Source: Lachnospiraceae bacterium (GTDB lineage: Bacteria; Bacillota; Clostridia; Lachnospirales; Lachnospiraceae). Taken from it: 14,954 bases of DNA. Positions 6,174 to 14,724 of the stretch are shown here, one piece after another. The number at the start of each line of letters is the position of its first letter. The stretch's first letter is position 1. A program made the translations under genes and the position numbers. The DNA lies in contig CAAGPW010000061.1 of assembly GCA_900771955.1 (NCBI GenBank), positions 1 through 14,954 on the forward strand, in the 5' to 3' direction. The notes under the pieces were generated by a model. That model was not told the DNA's origin. It saw only the letters and a program-made list of their open reading frames with translations, and did not search any database.

Positions 6174-7406
6174 ATGAATTTACCGGAACAGGCAAAATTA
6201 AAAGAGATTTACGGAGAAACCGAAAAATGCGGCGCACGTTTTAAAAGCCTCGCAGACAATTTTGAGAAGATTTATCATCACGATCACGCGGAATATTTTA
6301 CTTCCCCGGGAAGAACCGAGATCATCGGAAACCACACCGACCACAACGGCGGAAAAGTAATCGCAGGCAGCATCAACCTCGACACGATCGGTGCCGCATG
6401 CGCGAATGACTCCGACATCATCCGCATCACCAGTGAAGGATACGATGAGATCGTCGTAGATCTCACCAAGTTAACCCGTGAAAATTACCCGACAGGAACA
6501 CCTGCGTTAGTTGCAGGAATGATGGAAGGCGCAAAGAAAAATGGTTTTAAAGCCGCAGGCTTTGACGCTTATGTGAGCACAAACGTAATTGCAGCCGCGG
6601 GTGTCAGCTCCTCCGCTTCCTTCGAGATGCTGATCTGCTCGATCATAAACCACTTCTTTAACGATGAAAAAATGACCTTTACCGATTATGCAAAGATTGG
6701 CCAGTACGCGGAAAATGTTTACTGGGATAAGAGCTCCGGCATGATGGATCAGATGGCATGCGCGGTCGGCGGCCCGGTACTCTTTGATTTCGCGGACCGA
6801 AACGACTTGAAATACCAGAAACTGGATTTCTCCTTTGGAATGTTCGGCTATCGCCTGGTCATCGTAAACACCGGAAAAAATCATGCGGACTTAAGCCGTG
6901 AATATTCCGAGATCCCGGATGAAATGAAAGCAGTTGCAAAAATCCTCGGTGTGGAACTGCTGCACGAAACTACTTTAGACGCGCTGCTTGCTCACTGTAA
7001 CGAGATCGAGGACGACAGGGCACTGCTCCGTGCGATCCACTTCTTTGAAGAGACTTCCCGTGTAGAACAGGCTGCTGATGCGATCCGCAACCAAAAATAC
7101 GATGACGTGCTCCGTCTCATGGACGAATCCGGCAACTCTTCCTGGGAGCTGCTCCAGAACTGCTACTCCATGCAGGACTGCCATGAACAGAAGATCACAC
7201 GCACACTTGCACTGACACAGATTTTCTTAAAGAAGATCAACGACGGTATGTGCCGCGTACACGGCGGTGGATTCGCAGGTGTTATCGCAGCGATCGTACC
7301 GGAAGCAGAAATGGGGGATTATGTAAACTACATCTCCCAGTATGTCGGCGAAGAAAACGTATATCCGATGGATATCCGCGCAATCGGAGCTGCGCATATC
7401 GGCTGA
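6174..7406 (+). CDS. galK: Galactokinase-family sugar kinase (GHMP), variant motif 1
   Basis: 410 residues, with a GalK signature near residues 45-60 and the three GHMP motifs in order. Motif 1 reads SPGRTEIIGNHTDHNGG (44-60), motif 2 AAGVSSSASFE (141-151) is the ATP-binding loop, and motif 3 RVHGGGFAGV is at 361-370. The catalytic Asp is in SSGMMDQMACAVGG (Asp192). Classical GalK has IGEHTDY in motif 1, and here Glu is replaced by Asn53 and Tyr by His. This form is, to my knowledge, common among clostridial proteins annotated as galactokinase. It would phosphorylate galactose to galactose-1-phosphate in the Leloir pathway. No galT or galE is present in the window, and the neighbours point to arabinoside use, so substrate identity deserves caution. 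The AGGAG site before the start and the strong terminator after the stop indicate a monocistronic gene. Confidence 0.85.
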   Translation: MNLPEQAKLKEIYGETEKCGARFKSLADNFEKIYHHDHAEYFTSPGRTEIIGNHTDHNGGKVIAGSINLDTIGAACANDSDIIRITSEGYDEIVVDLTKLTRENYPTGTPALVAGMMEGAKKNGFKAAGFDAYVSTNVIAAAGVSSSASFEMLICSIINHFFNDEKMTFTDYAKIGQYAENVYWDKSSGMMDQMACAVGGPVLFDFADRNDLKYQKLDFSFGMFGYRLVIVNTGKNHADLSREYSEIPDEMKAVAKILGVELLHETTLDALLAHCNEIEDDRALLRAIHFFEETSRVEQAADAIRNQKYDDVLRLMDESGNSSWELLQNCYSMQDCHEQKITRTLALTQIFLKKINDGMCRVHGGGFAGVIAAIVPEAEMGDYVNYISQYVGEENVYPMDIRAIGAAHIG

Positions 7407-7452
7407 TCCCATTCTTGCAGCGAATTGTCCGTTGCCACAATAACAGAAGAAA

Positions 7453-7495
7453 CCGGCACATGAATCGTTTCCTGTCATGTGCCGGCTTCTTTTTT
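7453..7495 (+). terminator. Strong intrinsic terminator after galK, possibly bidirectional
   Basis: Perfect 11-base arms CCGGCACATGA (7453-7463) and TCATGTGCCGG (7475-7485) enclose an 11-base loop, followed by CTTCTTTTTT. On the minus strand the hairpin is followed by TTTCTTCTG, a weaker U-tract, so it may also end the convergent six-gene ABC operon, whose last stop is at 7511. Confidence 0.92.
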
Positions 7496-7510
7496 GTATT
7501 ACATTTTCTT

Positions 7511-9259
7511 TTAGCTGATCTTCCAGCCTTCCGCCTTCTTTCGGATCTCTACAAACTGCTTGTATTTTCCATCCTGACGGATCAGTTCCTCATGCGTACC
7601 GCTCTCCGCGATCCGCCCGTCATCCACAACCAGAATCTGATCTGCCTGCTCGATCGTGGCAAGCCGGTGCGCGATCGTAATGATCGTCTTTCCTCTTGTC
7701 AGCTCCGTTACGGCGTTCTGGATCAGATGCTCGTTTTCCGGATCGATACTTGCCGTCGCCTCATCAAGTATGATGATCGGCGCGTCCTTTAACATGGCTC
7801 TTGCAATGGAAATACGCTGTTTCTGTCCGCCGGAGAGCGTATCGCCGCCCTCTCCGGTCACCGTGTCATAGCCATTCGGCAATTCCATGATAAAATCATG
7901 ACAGCACGCTTTTTTCGCTGCCTCGATCATCTCCGCCTCCGTCGCATCCGGTTTTCCGAAACAGATATTCGCGCGTATCGTGTCATGGAACAGATACACG
8001 TTCTGGAACACCATGGAAATATTGGAAAGCAGACTGTCACAGGTCAGCTCCTTAATATTGTGCCCGCCAATACGGATGCTTCCGCCGTTTACATCATAAA
8101 AACGCGCGATCAGGCTGCAGATCGTTGTTTTTCCGGAACCCGACGGTCCAACGATCGCGGTCGAAGTCTTTTCCGGTATCTTAAAGGTTACATCCTTTAA
8201 GATCGTTCTGCTGTCATAGCCAAAGTTTACATTCTGAAACTCAATATCATAATGGTTTAACGGAATGTCCCTTCCGTCGCTGTCAATATAGTTTTCTTTC
8301 TTTAAGGCATCCAGCTGATCCATCGCGTCCTCGATGATACTTAATACATGGGCGCTGTCACTGATCGGTTCCACACTCGCAAATATCTCAAATGAGAAGA
8401 ATACGAAGATGAGCATCATGGAAAAATCCATCTGTCCGTTCAGTGTCATTAAAAAAGACTCAAGCGCAAGCCCCACCGAACCGCATTTTAATGCCAGAAG
8501 GTGCAGGCTGTTCGACGGGATAAATCCCCACTCGATCTTTAAGTGAATCCGTCTGCTGTCGCCGACCGCCTCGGAAAGCGCCTGTATGGAAGCTCCACTC
8601 TGTCCAAAGGATTTTACGACCGAAAGCCCTCTTGCATATTCCAGGATCGAACCTGTCATATCCCGGTTTGCCTTTGCCTCCACCGGCGCGTTTTTCGTGC
8701 TGTACCAGGAGATAACAAGCAGGAAAATAAAGGATACTGCTGCAGCCGCAAGCGCGATCAGAGCCGTAACCGGGCTGAATACGCAAAGGCAGAGAAATAC
8801 AACAAGGAAATTCAGATAGCCGCCGATAAAGCTGTTTATCATACGGATTCCCATGGTTTCTAACGTTCCAAGTCCTGTTGTGATCGAACTTAAAATATTT
8901 CCGGTGTTCATCTGCTGAAAATATCCGAGTGATACACGCTTTAAGGCATCTCCGACTGCAAGCCGGTCCCTTGCGATCAGCTCATAACCGATCGCTTCCT
9001 GAAATCTCGCCCGCAGGTAGTCAAACAGGAAACGGAAGAAAATGAGCCCCAAAATGATCAGGATACTGTATCCGATCCATTTGCGGTCAAACGTGCCACT
9101 TCCTTTTTCCGCCTCCATTAACATTCCGACTGTATACGCGGCGACCATGACAGGCATTGCCGCGAAAATATTGGAAAGGAAGGAAAATATAAACCCGATG
9201 TAAAGCTTTCCTTTAAATTCCCCACACCAGTTAATGATGCGTCCTATTGTCTTAAACAT
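7511..9259 (-). CDS. ABC half-transporter (type IV exporter fold), second partner of heterodimer
   Basis: 582 residues: an N-terminal six-helix membrane domain (about 20-310) and a C-terminal ATPase. The ATPase has Walker A GPSGSGKTT (371-379), Q-loop Gln419, signature LSGGQKQR (475-482), Walker B IIILDE (495-500) and H-loop His531. All key residues are present. The frame extends upstream of this start, but I choose the ATG at 9257-9259 because AAAGGAGG precedes it and the extension lies wholly inside the upstream gene. The start overlaps the stop of the preceding ABC gene by eight bases, so translation is coupled and equal amounts are expected, as for a heterodimer. It resembles the YbtP/YbtQ and IrtA/IrtB class, which move metal-siderophore complexes inward despite the exporter fold. 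It could equally be a conventional multidrug or peptide exporter. Last gene of the operon. Confidence 0.92.
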   Translation of the reverse strand: MFKTIGRIINWCGEFKGKLYIGFIFSFLSNIFAAMPVMVAAYTVGMLMEAEKGSGTFDRKWIGYSILIILGLIFFRFLFDYLRARFQEAIGYELIARDRLAVGDALKRVSLGYFQQMNTGNILSSITTGLGTLETMGIRMINSFIGGYLNFLVVFLCLCVFSPVTALIALAAAAVSFIFLLVISWYSTKNAPVEAKANRDMTGSILEYARGLSVVKSFGQSGASIQALSEAVGDSRRIHLKIEWGFIPSNSLHLLALKCGSVGLALESFLMTLNGQMDFSMMLIFVFFSFEIFASVEPISDSAHVLSIIEDAMDQLDALKKENYIDSDGRDIPLNHYDIEFQNVNFGYDSRTILKDVTFKIPEKTSTAIVGPSGSGKTTICSLIARFYDVNGGSIRIGGHNIKELTCDSLLSNISMVFQNVYLFHDTIRANICFGKPDATEAEMIEAAKKACCHDFIMELPNGYDTVTGEGGDTLSGGQKQRISIARAMLKDAPIIILDEATASIDPENEHLIQNAVTELTRGKTIITIAHRLATIEQADQILVVDDGRIAESGTHEELIRQDGKYKQFVEIRKKAEGWKIS

Positions 9260-11036
9260 ATGCCTTTTCCTCCTTTCCGGCTGACGATACCGCCCATTCC
9301 TTTGCTCCGATATGCGCTTTCCACATATCCTGATAGAGCGGGCAGTTTTCAAGCAGTTCTTCCTGCTTTCCGTGCGCAACGATCGCGCCGTTCTTTAAGA
9401 CTACGATATTGTCCGCCTGCTTTATCGTTGAGAGACGATGCGCAATGACAAGAAGCGTCTTTCCTTTGGTCAGCGCCGCGATACTCTGCTGGATCTTATC
9501 CTCATTCTCCGGATCGGTAAATGCCGTCGCTTCATCTAAGATAACGATCGGCGCATTCTTTAACATCATACGGGCAATGGCGATCCGCTGTTTTTCTCCG
9601 CCGGACAGCCGTTTTCCCGCCTCACCCGCCGGGGTATCATAGCCCTGCGGCAGTTTTAAGATAAATTCCTCGCACTGCGCCGCTCTTGCCGCCGCCTTTA
9701 CCTCCTCATCCGTAGCTTTCGGATTGCCAATGCGGATATTTTCAAGCAGGGAGCAGCGGAACAAAAAGTTGTCCTGCGCAACAAAGCTTACATTTTCCGA
9801 AATCTGGGAGAGCGGCATATCCTTGATATTGACTCCACCGATCGTAATGCTTCCTTCTGTCACATCAAAAAAACGGGCGATCAGCTTCGCAACCGTAGAC
9901 TTTCCTCCACCGGACGGACCTACCAGTGCCGTGAAACTACCCTGCGGAAGTTTTAAGTCGATGCCGTGCAGCACTTCCTCCTCCGTGCTTCCACTGTAAG
10001 AAAAGCGCACCTGTTTTAATTCCACATCCGTGCCCTTTATATTGGCGCGTTTCTCCGGCTCCGGAAGACTCTTCATCGTAAGCAGGGAATCCAGCTCTTC
10101 TACCGTCATCTGCATCTGCTTTGTTTCATTCGCGAATACTTCCAGTTTTGCGAGAGAACCCACCATCGAAATGGAAAGCATGACTGCAAGTGCCGCCTGT
10201 GATGCCGTGATCGTTCCTGCAGATGCCAGTGCCAGGCTGACCGGAAGCGTTCCGATCAGAGTTGCCGGAAACAGCGCAAACGCAAGTTTCATGGTCACCC
10301 AGGTCGAGGACAGCCACTTGATGACGAACGTGCGGTAATCCGTGATCGCCTTCGCGTATTTCTCATAGGAAACTCCCGCGCGTCCAAACGCCTTTATTAC
10401 TTCAATTCCTTCGATATATTCCACGATCGTGCTGTTCATATAGGTATTGGAATTGTTATAGGTGTCAAAATTCTTTCCACTGATCTTAAATGTCAGTGCC
10501 ATGCACACAAGCGCTGCCGGAAATGTTACAAGGGACGCAAGCGCGATCCGCCAGTCGATCAGTGCAAGCGCAATGATGCTCACAACCGGAAGTACGATAT
10601 GTCCCGCGCCTTCCGGAACCACATGCGCAAGCGGTGGCTCGATCCCTTCGATCTTATCCACCATGATATTTTTGATCTCACCGATGGAATGTGCCTGCAC
10701 TTCTCCGAGCGGTGCGTGTAAAAAACGATCCGCCATTCTAAGCCTGAGTCCCTCAAGTACATGATATGCCACCTGATGGGATGCTGCCGTGGAACCGGCG
10801 AAGCATAACACTTTCACACAGTACGCAAGAAGCGCCGCGCCGCACCATCCAAGAATCGCCCCGGATGTCACGGTTTCATCCACAAATTTACATATGACCT
10901 GATACATACAGAAAAACGGAACCAGTCCCGCAGTGATACTGATCACCGACAAAACGATGGAGAGTCCGAATTTCTTCCGATAGCCGCCCGCATACCCGAG
11001 CAGAGTACGCATCCAGCCCTCTTTCTTCTCTTTCAT
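9252..11036 (-). CDS. ABC half-transporter (type IV exporter fold), first partner of heterodimer
   Basis: 594 residues, with a membrane domain of six helices (about 24-305) and an ATPase domain from about 335. Visible motifs are Walker A GPSGGGKST (373-381), Q-loop Gln421, signature LSGGEKQR (477-484), Walker B IVILDE (497-502) and H-loop His533. The D-loop reads AFTD rather than the usual SALD, while the catalytic Glu502 is kept, so both composite ATP sites of a heterodimer could be active. The cytoplasmic coupling segment EYIEGIEVIKAFGRAG (206-221) is typical of the class. The AGGAGG site lies ten bases before the start. The gene follows the PchR-like regulator by 14 bases and overlaps its partner by eight. 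A role in metallophore uptake is inferred from the operon, and the substrate is unknown. Confidence 0.92.
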   Translation of the reverse strand: MKEKKEGWMRTLLGYAGGYRKKFGLSIVLSVISITAGLVPFFCMYQVICKFVDETVTSGAILGWCGAALLAYCVKVLCFAGSTAASHQVAYHVLEGLRLRMADRFLHAPLGEVQAHSIGEIKNIMVDKIEGIEPPLAHVVPEGAGHIVLPVVSIIALALIDWRIALASLVTFPAALVCMALTFKISGKNFDTYNNSNTYMNSTIVEYIEGIEVIKAFGRAGVSYEKYAKAITDYRTFVIKWLSSTWVTMKLAFALFPATLIGTLPVSLALASAGTITASQAALAVMLSISMVGSLAKLEVFANETKQMQMTVEELDSLLTMKSLPEPEKRANIKGTDVELKQVRFSYSGSTEEEVLHGIDLKLPQGSFTALVGPSGGGKSTVAKLIARFFDVTEGSITIGGVNIKDMPLSQISENVSFVAQDNFLFRCSLLENIRIGNPKATDEEVKAAARAAQCEEFILKLPQGYDTPAGEAGKRLSGGEKQRIAIARMMLKNAPIVILDEATAFTDPENEDKIQQSIAALTKGKTLLVIAHRLSTIKQADNIVVLKNGAIVAHGKQEELLENCPLYQDMWKAHIGAKEWAVSSAGKEEKAYV

Positions 11037-11050
11037 AATATTCTATCCTC

Positions 11051-12001
11051 CTAACGAATGGCGCTGCGGTATTCTACCGGCGACATTCCCATAATTTTCC
11101 GAAACGCGATCGCGAATTTGCTGGCACTGTCATAGCCCACCAGTCCCGCGATCTCCGCAACGCTTTTTTCACGATCCGCCCGCAGAAGTTCTGCCGCGCG
11201 GTTCATGCGATAATCGGTAAGCCAGGCGCCGATCGACGTCCCATACACGGATTTAAAGCAGTTTTTCATTCCGGTCAACGGAATCTCAAACCGCTCCGAG
11301 AGATCCTCTTGCGTATAATTTTCTGCCATATGTTCCGCCAAAAACGCCTGGATTGCTTTTACCTTTTCTACCTGTGTTTTATAATAATATGGTCTTTCTT
11401 CCTGTTCCTTCGGCAGTTCAAGCGCGTCCAGATACAGCAGAAGTTCCATGATCTTGATCTTAAAATAAGGGATTCTGATCTTTTCCGGCACCTGATACAG
11501 TTCCCCGAAAATATGCTCTGCGGCTCCTTTTTCGTGTATCAGATTTGGATAACGCCCCGGACAGTATTTTTCTTCCAGCCTTAAGAGGTCGACCGGAAAA
11601 TCCTTAACCTCCTCCGCAAGCGCCGCAGCCGCGATCTCCATATCAAAGCCGATCGTCAACCCGTGATAATGGCTCGACGGAAATACAAAGCGCCCGGTAT
11701 GTGTGAGCCTGCGGTCCATCTTAATGTCACCGGCTCCGACGTAGGCGTAGGCATTTTCCGCAGCCAGATATTCCATTTTTCCCTCTCTGCAATGGTCAAT
11801 GACAAACATATTTCTGCCTGGCACATATTCGGAATCAAAATATCTTACATGAAAATCATTAAAGCTTAACATTGCGCCCGGAAACACCTCATAGCAGGTC
11901 ATCGTACCGTCGCCGGTCTCATTGCGGAACTGATACACACTGCATCCGTCGCTTTTCGCCAGCAGAATGCCTCTCGCCTGCCCGAACCCTTCTTCTTTCA
12001 T
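11051..12001 (-). CDS. AraC-family regulator, PchR/YbtA-like
   Basis: 316 residues. The N-terminal domain resembles the siderophore-sensing PchR/YbtA group rather than sugar regulators: NMFVIDHCREGKMEY (64-78), a glycine turn AYVGAGDIKMDRR (86-98) and FPSSHYHGLTIGFD (107-120). The C-terminal double HTH is at about 213-315, with YTQEDLSERFEIPLTGMKNCFKSVYG and VAEIAGLVGYDSASKFAIAFRK, ending MSPVEYRSAIR. In PchR and YbtA this protein class binds the ferric siderophore and activates uptake genes. The start codon overlaps the stop of the EcfA gene as ATGA, so the regulator is made from the same transcript it presumably controls, a positive feedback layout. It sits between an ECF module and an ABC pair, which links both to one stimulus. 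The ligand is inferred, not shown. Confidence 0.9.
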   Translation of the reverse strand: MKEEGFGQARGILLAKSDGCSVYQFRNETGDGTMTCYEVFPGAMLSFNDFHVRYFDSEYVPGRNMFVIDHCREGKMEYLAAENAYAYVGAGDIKMDRRLTHTGRFVFPSSHYHGLTIGFDMEIAAAALAEEVKDFPVDLLRLEEKYCPGRYPNLIHEKGAAEHIFGELYQVPEKIRIPYFKIKIMELLLYLDALELPKEQEERPYYYKTQVEKVKAIQAFLAEHMAENYTQEDLSERFEIPLTGMKNCFKSVYGTSIGAWLTDYRMNRAAELLRADREKSVAEIAGLVGYDSASKFAIAFRKIMGMSPVEYRSAIR

Positions 12002-13398
12002 GCTTGTACCTCCTTTTCTCCAAGCATCAATATCCTGTCACATGCATCCTGCATAAATTCCCTGTCATGTGAGACCACAAGCACGATCTTTCCCGCTCCC
12101 GCAAGATTTCGCACCATCTCGCAGACCTCCTTCATATGCCGGTAATCCAGTCCGCTCGTCGGTTCATCAAAAATCAGGATCTTCTTGCCCGAAAGCACCG
12201 CTGTTGCCACCGCAAGACGCTGTTTCTGCCCGCCGGACAATGCCATCGGATGCGTTTCGCCGTAATCACTAAGGTCAAACTGCGCAAGAACTTCTCTTAT
12301 CCCTGCTTCATCAGATGTTCCCGCCTGTTCGCACTCACCAAAAACGCTGTCCGAAAAAAGCTGATGGTTTACATCCTGCATGACCAAAAAGCAGTTTTTC
12401 TGTCTCTGCTTTCTGTTTAATATATCACCTTCCAGGGAAATACTGCCTTTCTGTTCCCGGATCAGTCCGCACAGACAGCGGATCAGCGTTGTCTTTCCAA
12501 CACCGTTGTGTCCGGAAATTCCAAGCACTTCACCCGGATACACGGTAAATGAGAGATCTTTTATCACATCCGGCTGTCCTTTGTAGCCACAGTCCAACCG
12601 GCAGATCCCAAAGCCTTTTCCCGCCTCATAGGCACGGGCTTTTTCCAGATTTAACTCTGTTTTCTTCAAAGTCCGAAGCCCCAGTGAAGTCCGCTCCTGC
12701 TCCGACAGTGCAAGAAACTCCTCTTTTGAGAAGCTTTTTGTTATTTTCCCGTCCCGGATGTAGATCGCCCGGTCAACCAGATCTGCCAAAAAATACAGCC
12801 TGTGTTCTGCGATAACAACCGTTTTTCCCTCTTCTTTTAAACGGATCAGCTGTTCCCTCAGTTTTTCGATCGCCTCCGCATCCAGATTTGCCGTCGGTTC
12901 ATCCAGTGTATAAATTTCCGGATTCATGGCATAGACGCTTGCGAATGCCAGAAGCTGCTTTTCCCCACCGGAAAGTGAAAAAATATTCCGGTGCATCAGC
13001 TTTTCTACCTTTAACTGCCGCACGGTCGTCTCCACACGGGATTTTATTTTCTCCGGCGGGACTCCCTCATTCTCCAGCCCGAATTCCAGTTCACTGTCCG
13101 TATCCAGATGAAAGAACTGGCTTTTGGGATTCTGAAATACCGAACCGACTTTTTTTGCCAGCTCATAAATCTCAGTGGCACACACCGGCATTCCTGCGAC
13201 CGTAACATTTCCCTGTAATTGTCCGTCCGTAGTAAAATGCGGGATCAGACCATTGATCAGCTTCGTAACTGTTGTCTTTCCGCAGCCGCTCTCCCCACAG
13301 AGAAGTACGCATTCTCCCGGATGGATCTTCAAATTCACATCATACAGCGAATTTTTTCCCTCTGCATAAGCAAAAGATACCTGATCGATCGTAATCAT
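11998..13398 (-). CDS. Fused double ATPase subunit of an ECF transporter (EcfA-EcfA')
   Basis: 466 residues forming two tandem ABC ATPase domains. Domain 1 has Walker A GESGCGKTT (35-43), Q-loop Gln89, LSGGEKQ (142-148), Walker B IYTLDE (162-167) and His199. Domain 2 has GHNGVGKTT (296-304), Gln341, LSGGQKQR (387-394), ILIFDE (407-412) and His444. All catalytic residues are kept in both halves. The longer upstream frame is rejected: the start at 13398 has a GGAGG site eight bases before it, and the extension overlaps EcfT. ECF importers of the dedicated type often fuse the two ATPases in this way (YkoD, MtsB and similar). It powers vitamin or micronutrient import with EcfT and the S component encoded just upstream. 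The gap to EcfT is 13 bases. Confidence 0.93.
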   Translation of the reverse strand: MITIDQVSFAYAEGKNSLYDVNLKIHPGECVLLCGESGCGKTTVTKLINGLIPHFTTDGQLQGNVTVAGMPVCATEIYELAKKVGSVFQNPKSQFFHLDTDSELEFGLENEGVPPEKIKSRVETTVRQLKVEKLMHRNIFSLSGGEKQLLAFASVYAMNPEIYTLDEPTANLDAEAIEKLREQLIRLKEEGKTVVIAEHRLYFLADLVDRAIYIRDGKITKSFSKEEFLALSEQERTSLGLRTLKKTELNLEKARAYEAGKGFGICRLDCGYKGQPDVIKDLSFTVYPGEVLGISGHNGVGKTTLIRCLCGLIREQKGSISLEGDILNRKQRQKNCFLVMQDVNHQLFSDSVFGECEQAGTSDEAGIREVLAQFDLSDYGETHPMALSGGQKQRLAVATAVLSGKKILIFDEPTSGLDYRHMKEVCEMVRNLAGAGKIVLVVSHDREFMQDACDRILMLGEKEVQA

Positions 13399-13411
13399 AC
13401 GTTTCCTCCTC

Positions 13412-14089
13412 TCACACGGCGAGCGCTGCCGCCAGATAGCCTGCCGCAACCACAACGCAGATACAGTCCATGACTCCGATATGCAGTGTGACCGTACTCG
13501 TCTTTTTTACAGGATTTTCAATACCCCGCGTCACCGCTGCTGCTGCCAGCTCCTCGGCTGTATTGACTGCCGACATCATAAGCGGCACAACAAAAGCCTC
13601 AACTTTTTCTGCTCCATGCAGATTTTTCAGCTTCATCGCATCCCGGATATATCCGCTCTCCTCACGGATCGCCGGAAAATACCGCAACGTGACAAAGATT
13701 GGTATAATAACGGTCTGCGGAACATGCAGCACACGAAGCGCCACTATAAATTCCCGCAAAGAAACCGTCTTTATGAGCAGCCAGCCAACCATCATACACG
13801 GATACATCCTTCTCGCATAGTTTACGAAAATGGAAAAGCAGGCCACCACGATCTTGGGTGCAACCGGAAGTACCACCCACTGAAATGCGCAAAGCGCCAG
13901 ATATACAAAAAACCATTTAAAGCCACCGGAAACTCTGCCACAAAGCAGATACAACACGGTGATACAGCAGACCCACGAGACCTGGATTACCGGTTCATCC
14001 TGCAAAAACATGATAATGTTCGCCAGAATAAGCAGTAAAAGCCCGGTTCTCGGATCAAGTTTCAAAAACTCCCGTCTTTCTCTTTCCAT
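13412..14089 (-). CDS. ecfT: EcfT transmembrane coupling subunit of an ECF transporter
   Basis: 225 residues. Several hydrophobic helices lie at about 17-30, 38-52, 57-76, 80-91, 98-107 and 205-224. The characteristic cytoplasmic coupling region comes before the last helix: TLRYFPAIREESGYIRDAMKLKNL (residues 134-157, first coupling helix) and ELAAAAVTRGIENP (180-193), the latter holding the Ala/Arg-Gly signature that docks into the ATPases. The length is slightly below the typical 250-260. The start at 14089 lies three bases after the S-component stop, indicating tight coupling. It links the fused ATPase encoded next to the S component before it. Confidence 0.92.
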   Translation of the reverse strand: MERERREFLKLDPRTGLLLLILANIIMFLQDEPVIQVSWVCCITVLYLLCGRVSGGFKWFFVYLALCAFQWVVLPVAPKIVVACFSIFVNYARRMYPCMMVGWLLIKTVSLREFIVALRVLHVPQTVIIPIFVTLRYFPAIREESGYIRDAMKLKNLHGAEKVEAFVVPLMMSAVNTAEELAAAAVTRGIENPVKKTSTVTLHIGVMDCICVVVAAGYLAAALAV

Positions 14090-14092
14090 GGA

Positions 14093-14698
14093 TCAGACCA
14101 TACCTGCTTTCTCAAAATGTCTGCGGAACATTCCGCGCGCGATCCATGCCCCCACAAATGCGGTAACAACCGGCGCTGCAAATAATACCACCAGCATACC
14201 CTGCGAGGAGAGTGTCTCCAATGTGGAAACATAGGATTCCGCCATACCCTGCCCGCTGATCTGTGCGAAAAAGCTTTCACGCATGATCCAGATCGGAAGC
14301 GGGGAGCCCGTCATCCCAAGTGAAAAAGCTGCAAACGCTGCTGCATTCCAGAAAAAGCTCTGATATCCGGAAAGTACCCGGATCAGTTCTCCAAGCAGAC
14401 ACGCCGCCAAAAACGTAGCCAGTAAAACAACCGTAAACTGACCGGTAACAAAATACAAAAGTCCGGTAACCATACCCATTAAGAGCACTGCACCGAATTT
14501 CTGTACTTTTGCACACATTAAAAGAAACGGGATACCCGTGATCAGTGCGATAAGCGCAGGCATTAAAATCCAGATGACCGGATGCAGCCCACTGAGCAGC
14601 ATACAGATAAAATTAAGCACAAAGTAGATTGCGGAAAAAATTCCGATTGAGATCAGATCTTTGCCCTGCAACAATTTTCCTTTTTTTTGCGTTGACAT
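14093..14698 (-). CDS. ECF transporter S component, MptD (Trep_Strep) family
   Basis: About 201 residues, highly hydrophobic, with about six helices. After a short basic N-terminus, the KDLISIGIFSAIYFVLNF opening, WILMPALIALITGIPFLLMCAKV and KFGAVLLMGMVTGLLYF match my memory of the MptD/Trep_Strep group of S components, whose substrates are mostly unassigned. Two in-frame ATGs exist. AAGGAGG is only two bases from the first (14702-14704) but eight from the second (14696-14698), so I start at 14698. First gene of the six-gene operon. S components bind the substrate with high affinity, so this protein sets what the ECF module imports. Given the PchR-like regulator, a metal chelate or related small molecule is my best guess. 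Confidence 0.88.
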   Translation of the reverse strand: MSTQKKGKLLQGKDLISIGIFSAIYFVLNFICMLLSGLHPVIWILMPALIALITGIPFLLMCAKVQKFGAVLLMGMVTGLLYFVTGQFTVVLLATFLAACLLGELIRVLSGYQSFFWNAAAFAAFSLGMTGSPLPIWIMRESFFAQISGQGMAESYVSTLETLSSQGMLVVLFAAPVVTAFVGAWIARGMFRRHFEKAGMV

Positions 14699-14724
14699 TT
14701 TCATATCCTCCTTATGTAAAAAAA

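Noticed and set aside
7250..7792. A 180-codon plus-strand frame spanning the end of galK, the terminator and the ABC gene end
   Set aside because: It runs through a strong terminator hairpin and overlaps two real genes out of frame. Its product is unlike any family I know.
9260..9379. N-terminal extension of the second ABC gene by 40 residues
   Set aside because: The extension is very Arg-rich, lies fully inside the upstream ABC gene and has no ribosome binding site. The ATG at 9257-9259 has AAAGGAGG.
7511..11036. The ABC pair as a bacteriocin or lantibiotic exporter with a peptidase domain
   Set aside because: Neither protein has the N-terminal C39 peptidase domain and no small precursor peptide gene lies nearby. 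The operon partners point to uptake instead.
13399..13455. N-terminal extension of the fused EcfA by 19 residues
   Set aside because: It overlaps the end of EcfT and lacks a ribosome binding site. The internal ATG at 13396-13398 has GGAGG and begins a normal ABC domain (MITIDQVSFAY).
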